This document shows, piece by piece, positions 30,219 through 39,394 of a stretch of DNA of 64,000 nucleotides. Positions within the stretch are counted from its first letter, which is position 1. Every line of letters starts with the position of its first letter. Made by a program: the position numbers and the translations under genes. Origin of the DNA: Agrococcus jejuensis (GTDB taxonomy: Bacteria; Actinomycetota; Actinomycetes; Actinomycetales; Microbacteriaceae). The notes beneath the pieces are model-generated. The model saw only the letters and a program-made list of their open reading frames with translations. It did not search any database and had not been told where the DNA came from. The stretch lies in contig NZ_VEFR01000001.1 of assembly GCF_007679035.1 (NCBI RefSeq), forward strand, positions 310,001 through 374,000, written 5' to 3'.

Positions 30219-31894
30219 TGGCGAAGGCGCGGGCGCGCTCGGGGCGCGCACTCATCTGGCTCGTCGTCATCGGCGCCGTCTTCGCGGGGCTGAACTGGGC
30301 GAGCGTGGCGACGCAGGGCGGGTCCTGGACCCCCCGCCTCGCGCTCGACCTCGAGGGCGGCACGCAGGTCATCCTCGAGCCGCAGCTGCAGCAGGGCGAG
30401 CAGGTCACCGAGGACCAGCTCAACCAGGCCGTCGAGATCATCCGTCAGCGCGTCGACGCGTCGGGCATCTCGGAGTCCGAGATCACGACGCAGGGCGGCC
30501 AGAACATCGTCGTCGCCATCCCCGGCGAGGTCGACGACGCGACGATGGATCGTCTGCAGTCCAGCGCCCGCATGGAGTTCCGCCCCGTCCTCACGGTCGC
30601 GGCAGCGCTCACGCCCGACGAGATCGCGACGAACCAGGCCGCCCAGGAGGCGACGCCGCCCGTCGACGACCCCGCCGCCGCGACGCCCGCCGACGCCTCC
30701 GACCTCGCGTGGATCACCCCCACGCTGCAGGCGGCCTACGACACGTTCGACTGCGCAGCGCTGCAGGACCCCGAGCGCGGCGAGCAGCCCACCGACGAGC
30801 CGCTCATCACGTGCTCCGAGGACGGCACGGCGCGATACATCCTCGGGCCCGTCGAGGTCGAGGGCGCCGACATCTCCGACGCCACCTTCGGCCAGGCGAC
30901 GACGTCGACCGGTGCGCCCACGGGCGAGTGGGAGGTGCGCCTCCAGTTCGACGCGCAGGGCACCGAGGCGTTCGACGAGGTCACGAGCCGCATCACGAGC
31001 CTCGAGAGCCCTCGCAACCAGTTCGGCGTCGTGCTCGACGGCGCGGTCGTCATCGCGCCCGCGTCGAACGCCGTCATCACGAACGGCGAGGCATCGATCA
31101 CCGGTGGCTTCACGCAGGACGCCGCGTCGTCGCTCGCCGACCAGCTGAAGTTCGGCTCGCTGCCGATCGGCTTCGAGGTGCAGTCGGAGGAGACCATCGC
31201 GGCGACGCTCGGCGAGAGCCAGCTGCAGGCGGGCATCATCGCCGGCCTCATCGGCCTGCTGCTCGTCATCGGCTACTCGATCTTCCAGTACCGCGCGCTC
31301 GCGTCGGTCACGATCGCGTCGCTCGTCATCGCCGGTGGCCTGTCGTACCTCGTCATCACGTGGCTGTCGTCGGCGGAGGGCTATCGCCTCTCGCTCGCCG
31401 GCGTCACGGGCCTCATCATCTCGATCGGCCTCATCGCCGACTCGTTCATCGTCTACTTCGAGCGCGTGCGCGACGAGCTGCGCGACGGGCGAGCGCTCAC
31501 GAGCGCCGTCGAGGCCGGCTGGCGTCGTGCGTGGCGCACGATCGTCGCGTCGAAGGCGCTCAACCTGCTCGCCGCCGTCGTGCTCTACCTCGTCGCGGTC
31601 GGCAACGTGCGCGGCTTCGCGTTCACGATCGGCATCACGGCGATCATCGACCTCGTCGTCGTCGCGCTGTTCACGCACCCGATGCTGCAGCTCGTCGCAC
31701 GCACGCGGTTCTTCTCGAGCGGCCACCCCATGTCGGGTCTCGACCCGAAGGCGCTCGGAGCCGTGTACCGCGGCCGCGCGCAGTTCCGCGACCCCGTCGC
31801 AGCAGGCAAGGGCGCGACGAGCTCGCGCGAGGCGCAGCGCCGCCAGTCGATCGCCGAGCGCAAGGCATCCGCCTCGGCAGAGCAGGAGCGGTGA
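30218..31894 (+). CDS. secD: Protein translocase subunit SecD
   Basis: 558 residues. One N-terminal helix, a large extracytoplasmic P1 region (about 40-330, starting LDLEGGTQVILEP) and five C-terminal helices with the GVTGLIISIGLIADSFIVYFERV motif used in proton-coupled pulling of exported proteins. An Ala/Pro/Asp-rich insert near 140-165 lies within the P1 region. Start GTG 30218 overlaps yajC; the stop overlaps the secF ATG (TGATG). Confidence 0.96.
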   Translation: MAKARARSGRALIWLVVIGAVFAGLNWASVATQGGSWTPRLALDLEGGTQVILEPQLQQGEQVTEDQLNQAVEIIRQRVDASGISESEITTQGGQNIVVAIPGEVDDATMDRLQSSARMEFRPVLTVAAALTPDEIATNQAAQEATPPVDDPAAATPADASDLAWITPTLQAAYDTFDCAALQDPERGEQPTDEPLITCSEDGTARYILGPVEVEGADISDATFGQATTSTGAPTGEWEVRLQFDAQGTEAFDEVTSRITSLESPRNQFGVVLDGAVVIAPASNAVITNGEASITGGFTQDAASSLADQLKFGSLPIGFEVQSEETIAATLGESQLQAGIIAGLIGLLLVIGYSIFQYRALASVTIASLVIAGGLSYLVITWLSSAEGYRLSLAGVTGLIISIGLIADSFIVYFERVRDELRDGRALTSAVEAGWRRAWRTIVASKALNLLAAVVLYLVAVGNVRGFAFTIGITAIIDLVVVALFTHPMLQLVARTRFFSSGHPMSGLDPKALGAVYRGRAQFRDPVAAGKGATSSREAQRRQSIAERKASASAEQER

Positions 31895-32868
31895 TGGCAT
31901 CCCTCACCCAGTTCGGCAACCGCCTCTACACGGGCGAGACGTCCTTCCCGTTCGTCGCGCGTCGCAAGACGTGGTTCCTCGTCGCACTCGCGGTGCTCGC
32001 GCTGTGCATCCTCGGACCCATCCTGCGCGGCGGCTTCGAGTTCGGCATCGAGTTCCGCGGCGGCAGCGAGTTCCGCGTCACGGGCATCGAGCAGGTCGAC
32101 GAGCAGGCGGCGCAGGACGCCGTGACGGGCGTGCTCGGCGCGTCCCAGGTGCCGAACGTGGCGCAGATCGGCCAGGACGGCCTGCGCGTGCAGACCGAGC
32201 AGCTCTCCGACGGCGACACCGTCGAGATCCGCGACGCCCTCGCCGCCGCGCTCGACGTCGACACGAGCGAGATCACCTCGTCGTTCGTCGGCCCGTCATG
32301 GGGCCAGGACATCACCCGCCAGGCGATCGTCGGACTCGTCGCGTTCGTGCTGCTCGCGGCCATCATCATGGCGTTCTACTTCCGCACCTGGAAGATGTCG
32401 GTCGCGGCGCTCGCCGCGCTGTTCTTCACGCTCGTCGTGACGCTCGGCGTGTACGGCACGGTCGGCTTCGAGATCACGCCGGCCGCCGTCATCGGCTTCC
32501 TCACGATCCTGTCGTACTCGCTGTACGACGTCGTCGTGGTGTTCGACAAGATCCGCGAGCAGACCGCGCCAGGCACGTCGGGCTCGTTCCTCGACAACAT
32601 CAACCTCGCGGTCAACCAGACGCTCGTGCGCTCGATCAACACGTCGGTCATCGCCGCGCTGCCGACCGCGGCGATCCTCTTCATCGGAGCGTTCCTGCTC
32701 GGTGCCGGCACGCTGCGGGACATCTCGCTCGCGCTGCTCATCGGCACGCTCGTGGGCGCATGGGCGACGCTCTTCGTCGCAGCGCCGCTCTACGCGCAGA
32801 TGCGCCAGGGCGACGCGATCGGCGAGGCGAAGGCCAAGCGGCCCTCGGAGCGCGGCGCAGTCGTCTGA
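31894..32868 (+). CDS. secF: Protein translocase subunit SecF
   Basis: 324 residues with six helices. Helix 1 is at about 25-43. The P1-like segment contains FGIEFRGGSEF, and the family motif GFLTILSYSLYDVVVVFDKIRE lies in helix 4 and the following loop. With SecD it improves late stages of Sec export. ATG 31894 follows AGGAG at five bases. relA follows after 29 bases with its own strong ribosome site. Confidence 0.96.
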   Translation: MASLTQFGNRLYTGETSFPFVARRKTWFLVALAVLALCILGPILRGGFEFGIEFRGGSEFRVTGIEQVDEQAAQDAVTGVLGASQVPNVAQIGQDGLRVQTEQLSDGDTVEIRDALAAALDVDTSEITSSFVGPSWGQDITRQAIVGLVAFVLLAAIIMAFYFRTWKMSVAALAALFFTLVVTLGVYGTVGFEITPAAVIGFLTILSYSLYDVVVVFDKIREQTAPGTSGSFLDNINLAVNQTLVRSINTSVIAALPTAAILFIGAFLLGAGTLRDISLALLIGTLVGAWATLFVAAPLYAQMRQGDAIGEAKAKRPSERGAVV

Positions 32869-32897
32869 CGGCACGACCGCGGGAGGAGGATGGACGC

Positions 32898-35120
32898 ATG
32901 AGCGAGACGCAGACCACCGGCGCGTTTCGCACCCTGCTGCCCTTCCTGTTCTCGCGGTCGAACCGTGCGGGTGCGATCGATGACCTCATCCGCACGGTCA
33001 AGGGCCACCACCCGAAGGCCGACACCGGGCTGATCCAGCGGGCGTACATCGTCGCCGAGCGCGCCCACCAGGGGCAGTTCCGCAAGTCGGGCGAGCCGTA
33101 CATCACGCATCCCGTCGCCGTCGCGCAGATCCTCGCCGACCTCGGCATCGGCCCGGTCACGATCGCGGCAGCGCTGCTGCACGACACCGTCGAGGACACC
33201 GAGTACACGCTCGACCAGTGCCGCGCCGACTTCGGCGACGAGGTCGCGATGCTCGTCGACGGCGTCACGAAGCTCGACAAGCTGCAGTACGGCGACGCCG
33301 CGCAGGCCGAGACCATGCGCAAGATGGTCGTGGCGATGGCGAAGGACATCCGCGTCCTCGTCATCAAGCTCGCCGACCGCCTGCACAACGCGCGCACATG
33401 GGGCTTCGTCTCGAGCGAGTCGGCGCAGCGCAAGGCGCGCGAGACCATCGAGATCTACGCGCCGCTCGCGCACCGCCTCGGCATCCAGGCGATGAAGACC
33501 GAGCTCGAGGACCTCTCGTTCGCCGTGCTCAACCCCAAGGTCTACGTCGAGATCAAGAACCTCGTCGAGGGCCAGGCGCCGGAGCGCGACCGGTACATGG
33601 AGGAGGTCGTGCAGGCGCTCGTCGACGACATGCGCGGCGCCCGCATCAAGGGCCGCGTGACCGGTCGACCGAAGCAGTACTACTCGATCTACACGAAGAT
33701 GCAGGTGCGGGGCCACGAGTTCTCCGACATCTACGACCTCGTCGGCGTGCGCGTCATCGTGCCGAGCGTGCGCGACTGCTACGCGGTGCTCGGTCAGATC
33801 CACGCGCGATGGAAGCCCATGCCGGGGCGCATGAAGGACTACATCGCGACCCCGAAGTTCAACCTGTACCAGTCCCTGCACACGACGGTCATCGGCCCCG
33901 AGGGTCGCCACGTCGAGATCCAGATCCGCACCGAGGAGATGCATCGCCGCGCCGAGTACGGCGTCGCGGCGCACTGGAAGTACAAGCAGGGCGGCGGCCA
34001 GGCCGTCACCGGCGAGGACATGGCGTGGCTCGCCCATCTCAACGACTGGCAGGCCGACACGCAGGACCCGGGCGAGTTCCTCGACTCGCTGCGCTTCGAG
34101 ATCGGCGCGAAGGAGGTCTACGTCTTCACGCCGAAGGGAAAGGTCGTGGGCCTGCCGAAGGGTGCGACGCCCGTCGACTTCGCCTACGCCGTGCACACCG
34201 AGGTCGGCCATCGCACGATGGGCTCGAAGATCAACGGCCGTCTCGTGCCGCTCGACACGGGCCTGCAGACGGGCGACGTCGTCGAGGTCTTCACGTCGAA
34301 GAACCCGGACGCGGGGCCGAGCCAGGACTGGCTGTCGTTCGTGCAGAGCGCGCGCGCCCGCAACAAGATCCGCCAGTGGTTCACGCGCGAGCGCCGTGAC
34401 GAGGCGATCGAGCAGGGCCGCGACGCCATCGCGAAGGCGATGCGCAGGCACAACCTGCCGCTGCAGCAGCTCATGAGCAGGGAGTCGTTCGTCGAGGTCG
34501 CCTCGTCGATGGGGTACGACGACGTCAACGGCCTGTACGCCGGCGTCGGCGAGGGCCACGTCTCGACGCAGTCGGTGCTCGAGAAGGTCGTCGCCGGCCT
34601 GCAGGGCACGGTCGACGAGGACGAGTTCATCCCCGTGAGCCCGTCGCGCGGCGTGCAGTCGCGCACCTCGTCGTCCGGCGTGCTCGTGCGCGGCGCCGAC
34701 GACATCCTCGTGAAGCTCTCGAAGTGCTGCACGCCCGTGCCCGGCGACGACATCGTCGGCTTCGTGACGCGCGGCCAGGGCGTGAGCGTGCACCAGCGCA
34801 CGTGCCCCAACGTGCAGGGGCTGCTCGCCGAGCCCGAGCGCATGATCGAGGTCTCCTGGGCCGACAACGTGAAGAGCGTGTTCCTCGTGCACATCCAGGT
34901 CGAGGCGCTCGACCGCTCGGGCCTGCTCTCGGACGTCACGCGGGTGCTGAGCGAGCACCACGTCAACATCCTCTCGGCGTCGGTGCAGACGGGCACGGAC
35001 CGTCTGGCCATCAGTCGATTCGTCTTCGAGATGGGCGACACCACGCACCTCGACCGCGTGCTGAACGCCGTGCGGCGCATCGACGCCGTCTACGACGTCT
35101 ACCGCGTCACGGGCGGCTGA
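32898..35120 (+). CDS. relA: Bifunctional (p)ppGpp synthetase/hydrolase (RSH)
   Basis: 740 residues. HD hydrolase domain with HDTVEDT (HD at 95-96), synthetase domain with the GRMKDYIATPKFNLYQSLHT motif of bifunctional enzymes, TGS (EVYVFTPKGKVVGLPKG), a zinc-finger-like region (KCCTPVPGDDIVGF, HQRTCPN) and a C-terminal ACT domain. It makes and degrades the stringent-response alarmone on the ribosome. GGGAGGAGG precedes ATG 32898. The last 14 bases overlap the convergent AbiEi-like gene. This yajC-secDF-relA order is usual in actinobacteria. Confidence 0.97.
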   Translation: MSETQTTGAFRTLLPFLFSRSNRAGAIDDLIRTVKGHHPKADTGLIQRAYIVAERAHQGQFRKSGEPYITHPVAVAQILADLGIGPVTIAAALLHDTVEDTEYTLDQCRADFGDEVAMLVDGVTKLDKLQYGDAAQAETMRKMVVAMAKDIRVLVIKLADRLHNARTWGFVSSESAQRKARETIEIYAPLAHRLGIQAMKTELEDLSFAVLNPKVYVEIKNLVEGQAPERDRYMEEVVQALVDDMRGARIKGRVTGRPKQYYSIYTKMQVRGHEFSDIYDLVGVRVIVPSVRDCYAVLGQIHARWKPMPGRMKDYIATPKFNLYQSLHTTVIGPEGRHVEIQIRTEEMHRRAEYGVAAHWKYKQGGGQAVTGEDMAWLAHLNDWQADTQDPGEFLDSLRFEIGAKEVYVFTPKGKVVGLPKGATPVDFAYAVHTEVGHRTMGSKINGRLVPLDTGLQTGDVVEVFTSKNPDAGPSQDWLSFVQSARARNKIRQWFTRERRDEAIEQGRDAIAKAMRRHNLPLQQLMSRESFVEVASSMGYDDVNGLYAGVGEGHVSTQSVLEKVVAGLQGTVDEDEFIPVSPSRGVQSRTSSSGVLVRGADDILVKLSKCCTPVPGDDIVGFVTRGQGVSVHQRTCPNVQGLLAEPERMIEVSWADNVKSVFLVHIQVEALDRSGLLSDVTRVLSEHHVNILSASVQTGTDRLAISRFVFEMGDTTHLDRVLNAVRRIDAVYDVYRVTGG

Positions 35121-35631
35121 CGAGGCCGAGCGACTCGAGTCGCGCGAGCGACCGCTCGATGCGGCTGCGTCCCGATCCCGGGATCGCCCAGCGCAGCTCG
35201 CGCGGATCGTCGGCGAGCAGCCGGATCGCCGTGCGGGTCACGTCGTCGTCGCGGTCGTCGGCGAGCAGGTCGACGGCGGTGCGCAGCCGCGACGTGACGC
35301 GCACGCCGTCGACGTCGAGGCACGTGTGCAGCGCGACGCGCCGGATGAGCGCGCGGCAGCCGGCAGGCACCTCGGCGCGGCGATGGCGCAGGGTGGCGAC
35401 GTCGATCGTGTCGGGCAGGGGAGCGGCGCCATGCACCCACGCGGCGGCGAGGCCCGAGACGATGTGGGCGGACGTCAGCGGCAGCCTGAGGGACCGGAGG
35501 CGGTCGGCGGGGGAGTCGACGCGGTCGACGTGCCGAGCGGAGTGCGCGAGGTCGACGAGATCGCCGTCGAGGCGCATGGCGGAGCGTTCTGCGATGGAGA
35601 GCATGCCGGCGAGGGTGCAGCATCGCGACAT
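35107..35631 (-). CDS. AbiEi-antitoxin-like protein (orphan)
   Basis: 174 residues. It resembles the C-terminal part of AbiEi-type antitoxins and related proteins in actinobacterial genomes (SAHIVSGLAAAWVHGAAP, then TAVDLLAD and RWAIPGSGRSRIERSL). The usual N-terminal winged helix is short or missing, and no AbiEii nucleotidyltransferase toxin is adjacent. A real toxin-antitoxin role is therefore doubtful. Start ATG 35631 has GGAGG upstream; ATG 35604 is an alternative. It overlaps relA at its end. DNA composition matches the neighbours, so recent transfer is not evident. Confidence 0.6.
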   Translation of the reverse strand: MSRCCTLAGMLSIAERSAMRLDGDLVDLAHSARHVDRVDSPADRLRSLRLPLTSAHIVSGLAAAWVHGAAPLPDTIDVATLRHRRAEVPAGCRALIRRVALHTCLDVDGVRVTSRLRTAVDLLADDRDDDVTRTAIRLLADDPRELRWAIPGSGRSRIERSLARLESLGLVSRP

Positions 35632-35636
35632 GCGAC

Positions 35637-35674
35637 GAGGCGCCGACCTCCACGACTGTGGAGAGCGGCGCCTC
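35637..35674 (-). terminator. Hairpin terminator after the DUF349 gene
   Basis: A 9-bp outer stem (GAGGCGCCG with CGGCGCCTC) encloses a 6-bp inner stem (CTCCAC with GTGGAG) and a four-base loop. It lies 22 bases beyond the DUF349 stop, in the gap before the next minus-strand gene. Confidence 0.6.
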
Positions 35675-35695
35675 GGCGTCGGGTTGTGGAGAGCG

Positions 35696-36925
35696 TCAGC
35701 GGGCGGCGGCGACGACCGCGAGCCACTCGCGCTTCGTCTGCAGCTCGGCCTCGAGGCCGGCGACCTTGCGCGCGTCCTTCGACGCCTTCGCGGCCTCGAT
35801 CGCTGCCTCGAGCTGCTCGATCGACTCCTCGAGCTGGCCCGCGAGACCCTCCGAGCGCGCCTTGCGCTCGGGGTTCGTGCGGTCCCAGTGGTCGTCGTCG
35901 AGCTTGCGCACGTGCGCCTCGATGCGGCGCATGCCGTCCTCGACCTCGCGGAGCGCCTCGCGCGGCACGCGGCCGATCTCGTCCCAGCGGCGCTGGAGCG
36001 CCGTGAGCGTGTCGCGAGCCTTCGCACGGTCGGTGACCTGCAGCAGCGGCGTCGCCTCCTCGAGGATGGCGCGCTTCGCGGCGAGGTTCTCGCCCTGCTC
36101 GCCGTCGACGATCGCGTTGGCCTCGGACTTCGCCTGGAACAGCACGTCGCCCGCAGCCTTGAAGTCGGCCCACAGCGCGTCGTCGACCTTGCGGCCGGCG
36201 CGGCCTGCGGCCTTCCACTCGTCGAGCAGCGAACGGTACGCCGGGATGCCGTCGGCGCCCTTGGGCGCGAGCGCCTGCGCGCGCTCGACGAGCGCCTGCT
36301 TGCGGCTGCGCGCATCCTTGTGCTGCGAGTCGAGCTCGGAGAAGAAGGCGCGGCGGCCGTGCTCGACGGTCTGACGCGCGTCGCGGAATCGCTTCCACAG
36401 GGCGTCGCCCGCCGACTTCGGGATGCGCGGGCCGTCCTTCTGCGCCGTCTGCCAGCGCTGGAAGAGCGCATCGAGCTCTGCGCTCGCCTGCTTCCACTGC
36501 ACCTGCTTCGGGTCGCGGGCCGCGAGCGCCTCCGCGGCGGCCACGATGGCCTCGCGGTCGGCGACGGCAGCCTGCGACTGCTGCTCGGCCTCCGCCTTCT
36601 GCTCCGCGCTCAGCTCCTCGAGCTTGCCCGCGAGGGCGTCGATGCGAGTCAGCAGGGCCTCGAGGTCGCCGACGGCGTTCGCTCCGGTGATCGACTCGCG
36701 CAGATGCCTCGCGGCCTTCTGCACGTCGGTCGCCGAGGCACCGGCACGCGACCGCTGCTCGAGCAGGCGCACCTGCCCCTCGAGATCTGCGTACTTGCGC
36801 TGGAAGTAGGCGAGCGCCTCATCGGGGCTCGCGTCGGGGTACTGGCCGACCTCACGCCACTGCTCGCCCTCACGGACGGAGACGGTGCCATGCTCGTCGA
36901 CGCGGCCCCACGGGTTCGCGTCCAT
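35696..36925 (-). CDS. DUF349 domain protein
   Basis: 409 residues. It begins MDANPWGRVDEHGTV, as actinobacterial members do. Most of the protein is a series of helical DUF349 repeats, each with conserved Trp and Arg near WKRFRDA, LWADFKAAGD and RWDEIGRVP. Long charged helices suggest coiled coils. Function unknown; soluble. ATG 36925 is six bases after TAGCCT, so the mRNA is predicted leaderless. It is read in the same direction as the cyclophilin upstream. Confidence 0.88.
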   Translation of the reverse strand: MDANPWGRVDEHGTVSVREGEQWREVGQYPDASPDEALAYFQRKYADLEGQVRLLEQRSRAGASATDVQKAARHLRESITGANAVGDLEALLTRIDALAGKLEELSAEQKAEAEQQSQAAVADREAIVAAAEALAARDPKQVQWKQASAELDALFQRWQTAQKDGPRIPKSAGDALWKRFRDARQTVEHGRRAFFSELDSQHKDARSRKQALVERAQALAPKGADGIPAYRSLLDEWKAAGRAGRKVDDALWADFKAAGDVLFQAKSEANAIVDGEQGENLAAKRAILEEATPLLQVTDRAKARDTLTALQRRWDEIGRVPREALREVEDGMRRIEAHVRKLDDDHWDRTNPERKARSEGLAGQLEESIEQLEAAIEAAKASKDARKVAGLEAELQTKREWLAVVAAAR

Positions 36926-36931
36926 GGCCCC

Positions 36932-36937
36932 AGGCTA
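36932..36937 (-). promoter_or_regulatory. Leaderless promoter of the DUF349 gene
   Basis: TAGCCT on the minus strand, six bases (GGGGCC), then ATG 36925. It fits in the 28-base gap after the cyclophilin gene. Confidence 0.6.
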
Positions 36938-36953
36938 CTTCACGCGGGCCGCG

Positions 36954-37739
36954 TCATTCGACGGTCGCGGCATCGATCGTCACCGGGTTCAGCGGAGCGC
37001 CGTCCTCGGGAGCGACGCCGGTCGCCGGAACCGGCGTGGTGCCCGCCGAGATGACGTCGCTCACGAGCTGGTCGAGACCGCTCGTGACCGTGCCGATCAC
37101 CGTGTAGCCGCCTGCGGCATCCGCGGGGATGTCGGTGTCGCCGTAGACGATGAAGAACTGGTGGCCGTTCGAGTTCGGGTCCCCGCCGGCGCGCGCCATG
37201 GCGATGGTGCCGGCCGGGTACACGTCGTCGGCCGGAGCGTTCTCGATCGGACCGTACTGGTAGTCGGGGTCGCCGGCGCCCGTGCCGTCGAGCGAGCCGC
37301 ACTGCAGCACCTCGAAGCGGTCGGCCGTCGTGAGGCGGTGGCACGTCTTGCCGGCGTAGTAGCCGGTCTGGATGTCCTCGATCACGGCCGAGACGGCCTG
37401 CGGCGCCGCAGCGCCGTCGAGCTGGATGCCGAGCTCGATGCCGTTGATGGTGAGGGAGCCGGTCCAGTCGCGACCCTCGGCGAGCGACGGGTCGGGCACG
37501 GCCTCCGAGGCCGTGGCCTCGTCGGTGGGAGCGGGCGACTCGGAGGCGCTGGCAGCGTCGTCGGTGGGCTGCGAGTCCGCGTACCACCACTGGCCGAGGC
37601 CCGCGAGGGTGCCCACGACCACGACCGCGGCGATGGCGATGACGTTGTCGCGCTTGAGCCTGCGCTGCTTGCGCTCGTGCACCGTGCGGCGTGCGCGGTA
37701 GTCGCGGACGCGCCGCTGCTGCTCCTTGGTGCTCGTCAC
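36954..37739 (-). CDS. Membrane-anchored cyclophilin-type peptidyl-prolyl isomerase
   Basis: 261 residues. A basic N-terminus (1-32) and one membrane helix (33-52) are followed by an acidic Ser/Ala/Asp/Pro linker (55-90). A cyclophilin domain follows: TCHRL, QCGSLDGTGAGDPDYQYG and GHQFFIVYGDTDIP. The domain should lie outside the membrane and assist folding of exported proteins. Active-site residues of classical cyclophilins are only partly kept, so isomerase activity is uncertain. GTG 37739 has GGGAG upstream. A TACGCT -10 box lies at 37770-37775 on the minus strand. It is divergent from rarA. Confidence 0.9.
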   Translation of the reverse strand: MTSTKEQQRRVRDYRARRTVHERKQRRLKRDNVIAIAAVVVVGTLAGLGQWWYADSQPTDDAASASESPAPTDEATASEAVPDPSLAEGRDWTGSLTINGIELGIQLDGAAAPQAVSAVIEDIQTGYYAGKTCHRLTTADRFEVLQCGSLDGTGAGDPDYQYGPIENAPADDVYPAGTIAMARAGGDPNSNGHQFFIVYGDTDIPADAAGGYTVIGTVTSGLDQLVSDVISAGTTPVPATGVAPEDGAPLNPVTIDAATVE

Positions 37740-37832
37740 CGATCCGTCTCCCGTCTGGATGCTCGCACGAGCGTAACGCCTGCGCCTGTGCCGCACGGAC
37801 GGGCCCGCGAAGGGCGCGTCGGAGGTCGGCCC

Positions 37833-37838
37833 TACGAT
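37833..37838 (+). promoter_or_regulatory. Leaderless promoter of rarA
   Basis: TACGAT, six bases, ATG 37845. No Shine-Dalgarno sequence fits between. Confidence 0.6.
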
Positions 37839-37844
37839 CGAGGC

Positions 37845-39269
37845 ATGGCGAATGCGGGGCTCGGATCGTCGACCGCGCCGCTCGCGGTCCGCATGCGGCC
37901 GCGCTCCCTCGACGAGGTCGTGGGGCAGCGGCATCTGCTGCGCGACGGCTCGCCGCTGCGCAGGCTCGCGACCCCCGGAGCCCGCAGCGGGCAGTCGGTC
38001 ATCCTGTGGGGTCCGCCCGGCACGGGCAAGACCACGATCGCGCAGGCGATCGCCGCCTCGAGCGATCGCCGCTTCGTCGAGCTCAGCGCCGTGACTGCCG
38101 GCGTGAAGGACGTGCGGCAGGTGATGGAGGAGGCGCTGTCGACGCGCGACCTCTACGACTCGCAGACCGTGCTGTTCCTCGACGAGATCCACCGCTTCAC
38201 GAAGGCGCAGCAGGATGCGCTGCTCCCGGGCGTCGAGAACGGCTGGGTGACGCTCATCGCGGCGACGACCGAGAACCCGTCGTTCAGCGTCATCAGCCCG
38301 CTGCTGTCCCGGTCGCTGCTGCTGACCCTCGAGCAGCTGCCCGACGACGAGCTCGCCGGCCTGCTCGATCGCGCCGTCGCCGATCCTCGCGGCTTCGGCG
38401 GTCGCGTCGTGCTCGACGACGCCGCCCGCGCGTCGATCGTGCGGCTCGCCTCCGGCGACGCGCGTCGTGCGCTGACGATCCTCGAGGCCTCGGGCTCGCA
38501 CGTGCTCGCGGTGCCGAGCGGTGCGTCGCCGGACGAGGAGGAGGACGACGAGGACGACGACGCCGGTGGCGACGCCGACGCGACCGAGCCCGTCGACGCG
38601 ACGCCCGTCGACGCGGCGCCCGCCGACGCGACGCCCGTCGTCACCGACGCGATCGTCGCCGAGAGCGTCGACGCCGCGCTGCTGCGCTACGACCGGCAGG
38701 GCGACGAGCACTACGACGTCATCAGTGCCTTCATCAAGTCGGTGCGCGGCTCCGACCCCGACGGCGCCCTGCACTGGCTCGCGCGCATGATCGAGGCGGG
38801 GGAGGACGCCCGCTTCATCGGGCGCCGCCTCATCATCCTCGCGTCGGAGGACGTCGGCATGGCCGACCCGCAGGGCCTCGTGATCGCGACCGCCGCGGCG
38901 CAGGCAGTGCAGCTCATCGGCATGCCCGAGGGGCGCATCCCGCTCGCCGAGGCGACCGTGTACCTCGCGACGGCGCCGAAGTCGAACCGCTCGTACAAGG
39001 GAGTCGATGCCGCGATCGCCGACGTGCGCCGCGGCGCCTTCGGCCGCGTCCCGACGCATCTGCGCGACGCGCACTACCCCGGCGCGAAGCGCCTCGGCCA
39101 CGGCAAGGGCTACCGCTACGCCCACGACGCGCCCCACGGCGTCGCGACGCAGCAGTACCTGCCCGACGAGCTCGCGGGCACCGTCTACTACGACCCCGGC
39201 GCGCACGGCTACGAGCGCGAGGTCGCCGCGCGGCTCGAGCGCATCCGGGCCATCCTGCGCGGGGACTGA
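37845..39269 (+). CDS. rarA: Replication-associated recombination protein A
   Basis: 474 residues. Clamp-loader-like AAA+ ATPase (RarA/MgsA/WRNIP1) with Walker A GPPGTGKTT (56-64), Walker B DEIH (113-116), the TTENPSF sensor and the DGALHWLARMI and GMADPQ blocks of the C-terminal domains. It acts at stalled replication forks. Residues 226-266 form an unusual acidic insertion. It starts PDEEEDDEDDDAGGD and continues with Asp-Ala-Thr-Pro-Val repeats between the lid and the RYDRQGDEHYD motif. Start ATG 37845 is predicted leaderless; longer upstream frames have no support. Confidence 0.95.
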   Translation: MANAGLGSSTAPLAVRMRPRSLDEVVGQRHLLRDGSPLRRLATPGARSGQSVILWGPPGTGKTTIAQAIAASSDRRFVELSAVTAGVKDVRQVMEEALSTRDLYDSQTVLFLDEIHRFTKAQQDALLPGVENGWVTLIAATTENPSFSVISPLLSRSLLLTLEQLPDDELAGLLDRAVADPRGFGGRVVLDDAARASIVRLASGDARRALTILEASGSHVLAVPSGASPDEEEDDEDDDAGGDADATEPVDATPVDAAPADATPVVTDAIVAESVDAALLRYDRQGDEHYDVISAFIKSVRGSDPDGALHWLARMIEAGEDARFIGRRLIILASEDVGMADPQGLVIATAAAQAVQLIGMPEGRIPLAEATVYLATAPKSNRSYKGVDAAIADVRRGAFGRVPTHLRDAHYPGAKRLGHGKGYRYAHDAPHGVATQQYLPDELAGTVYYDPGAHGYEREVAARLERIRAILRGD

Positions 39270-39299
39270 CGCCGCGAGCGACTCGGGGCGACCATCTGG

Positions 39300-39394
39300 T
39301 AGCCTGGACCACGGTCCGCTCGGACCACCCACCCATCCTTTTGCCGGGAGACCGGCTGGCTGCTCGCGCAGCCGCGATGCGAAGGAAGCAACGC
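39300..39394 (+). promoter_or_regulatory. rpsD promoter and structured 5' leader
   Basis: TAGCCT (39300-39305) precedes a leader of about 83 bases with three consecutive hairpins. GGTCC-GCTC-GGACC is at 39313-39326. GCCGG-GAGA-CCGGC with a GNRA loop is at 39343-39356. GGCTGC-TCGC-GCAGCC is at 39358-39373. GAAGGAAG follows as ribosome site. S4 represses its own mRNA through leader structures in other bacteria; here that is an inference. Confidence 0.5.
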
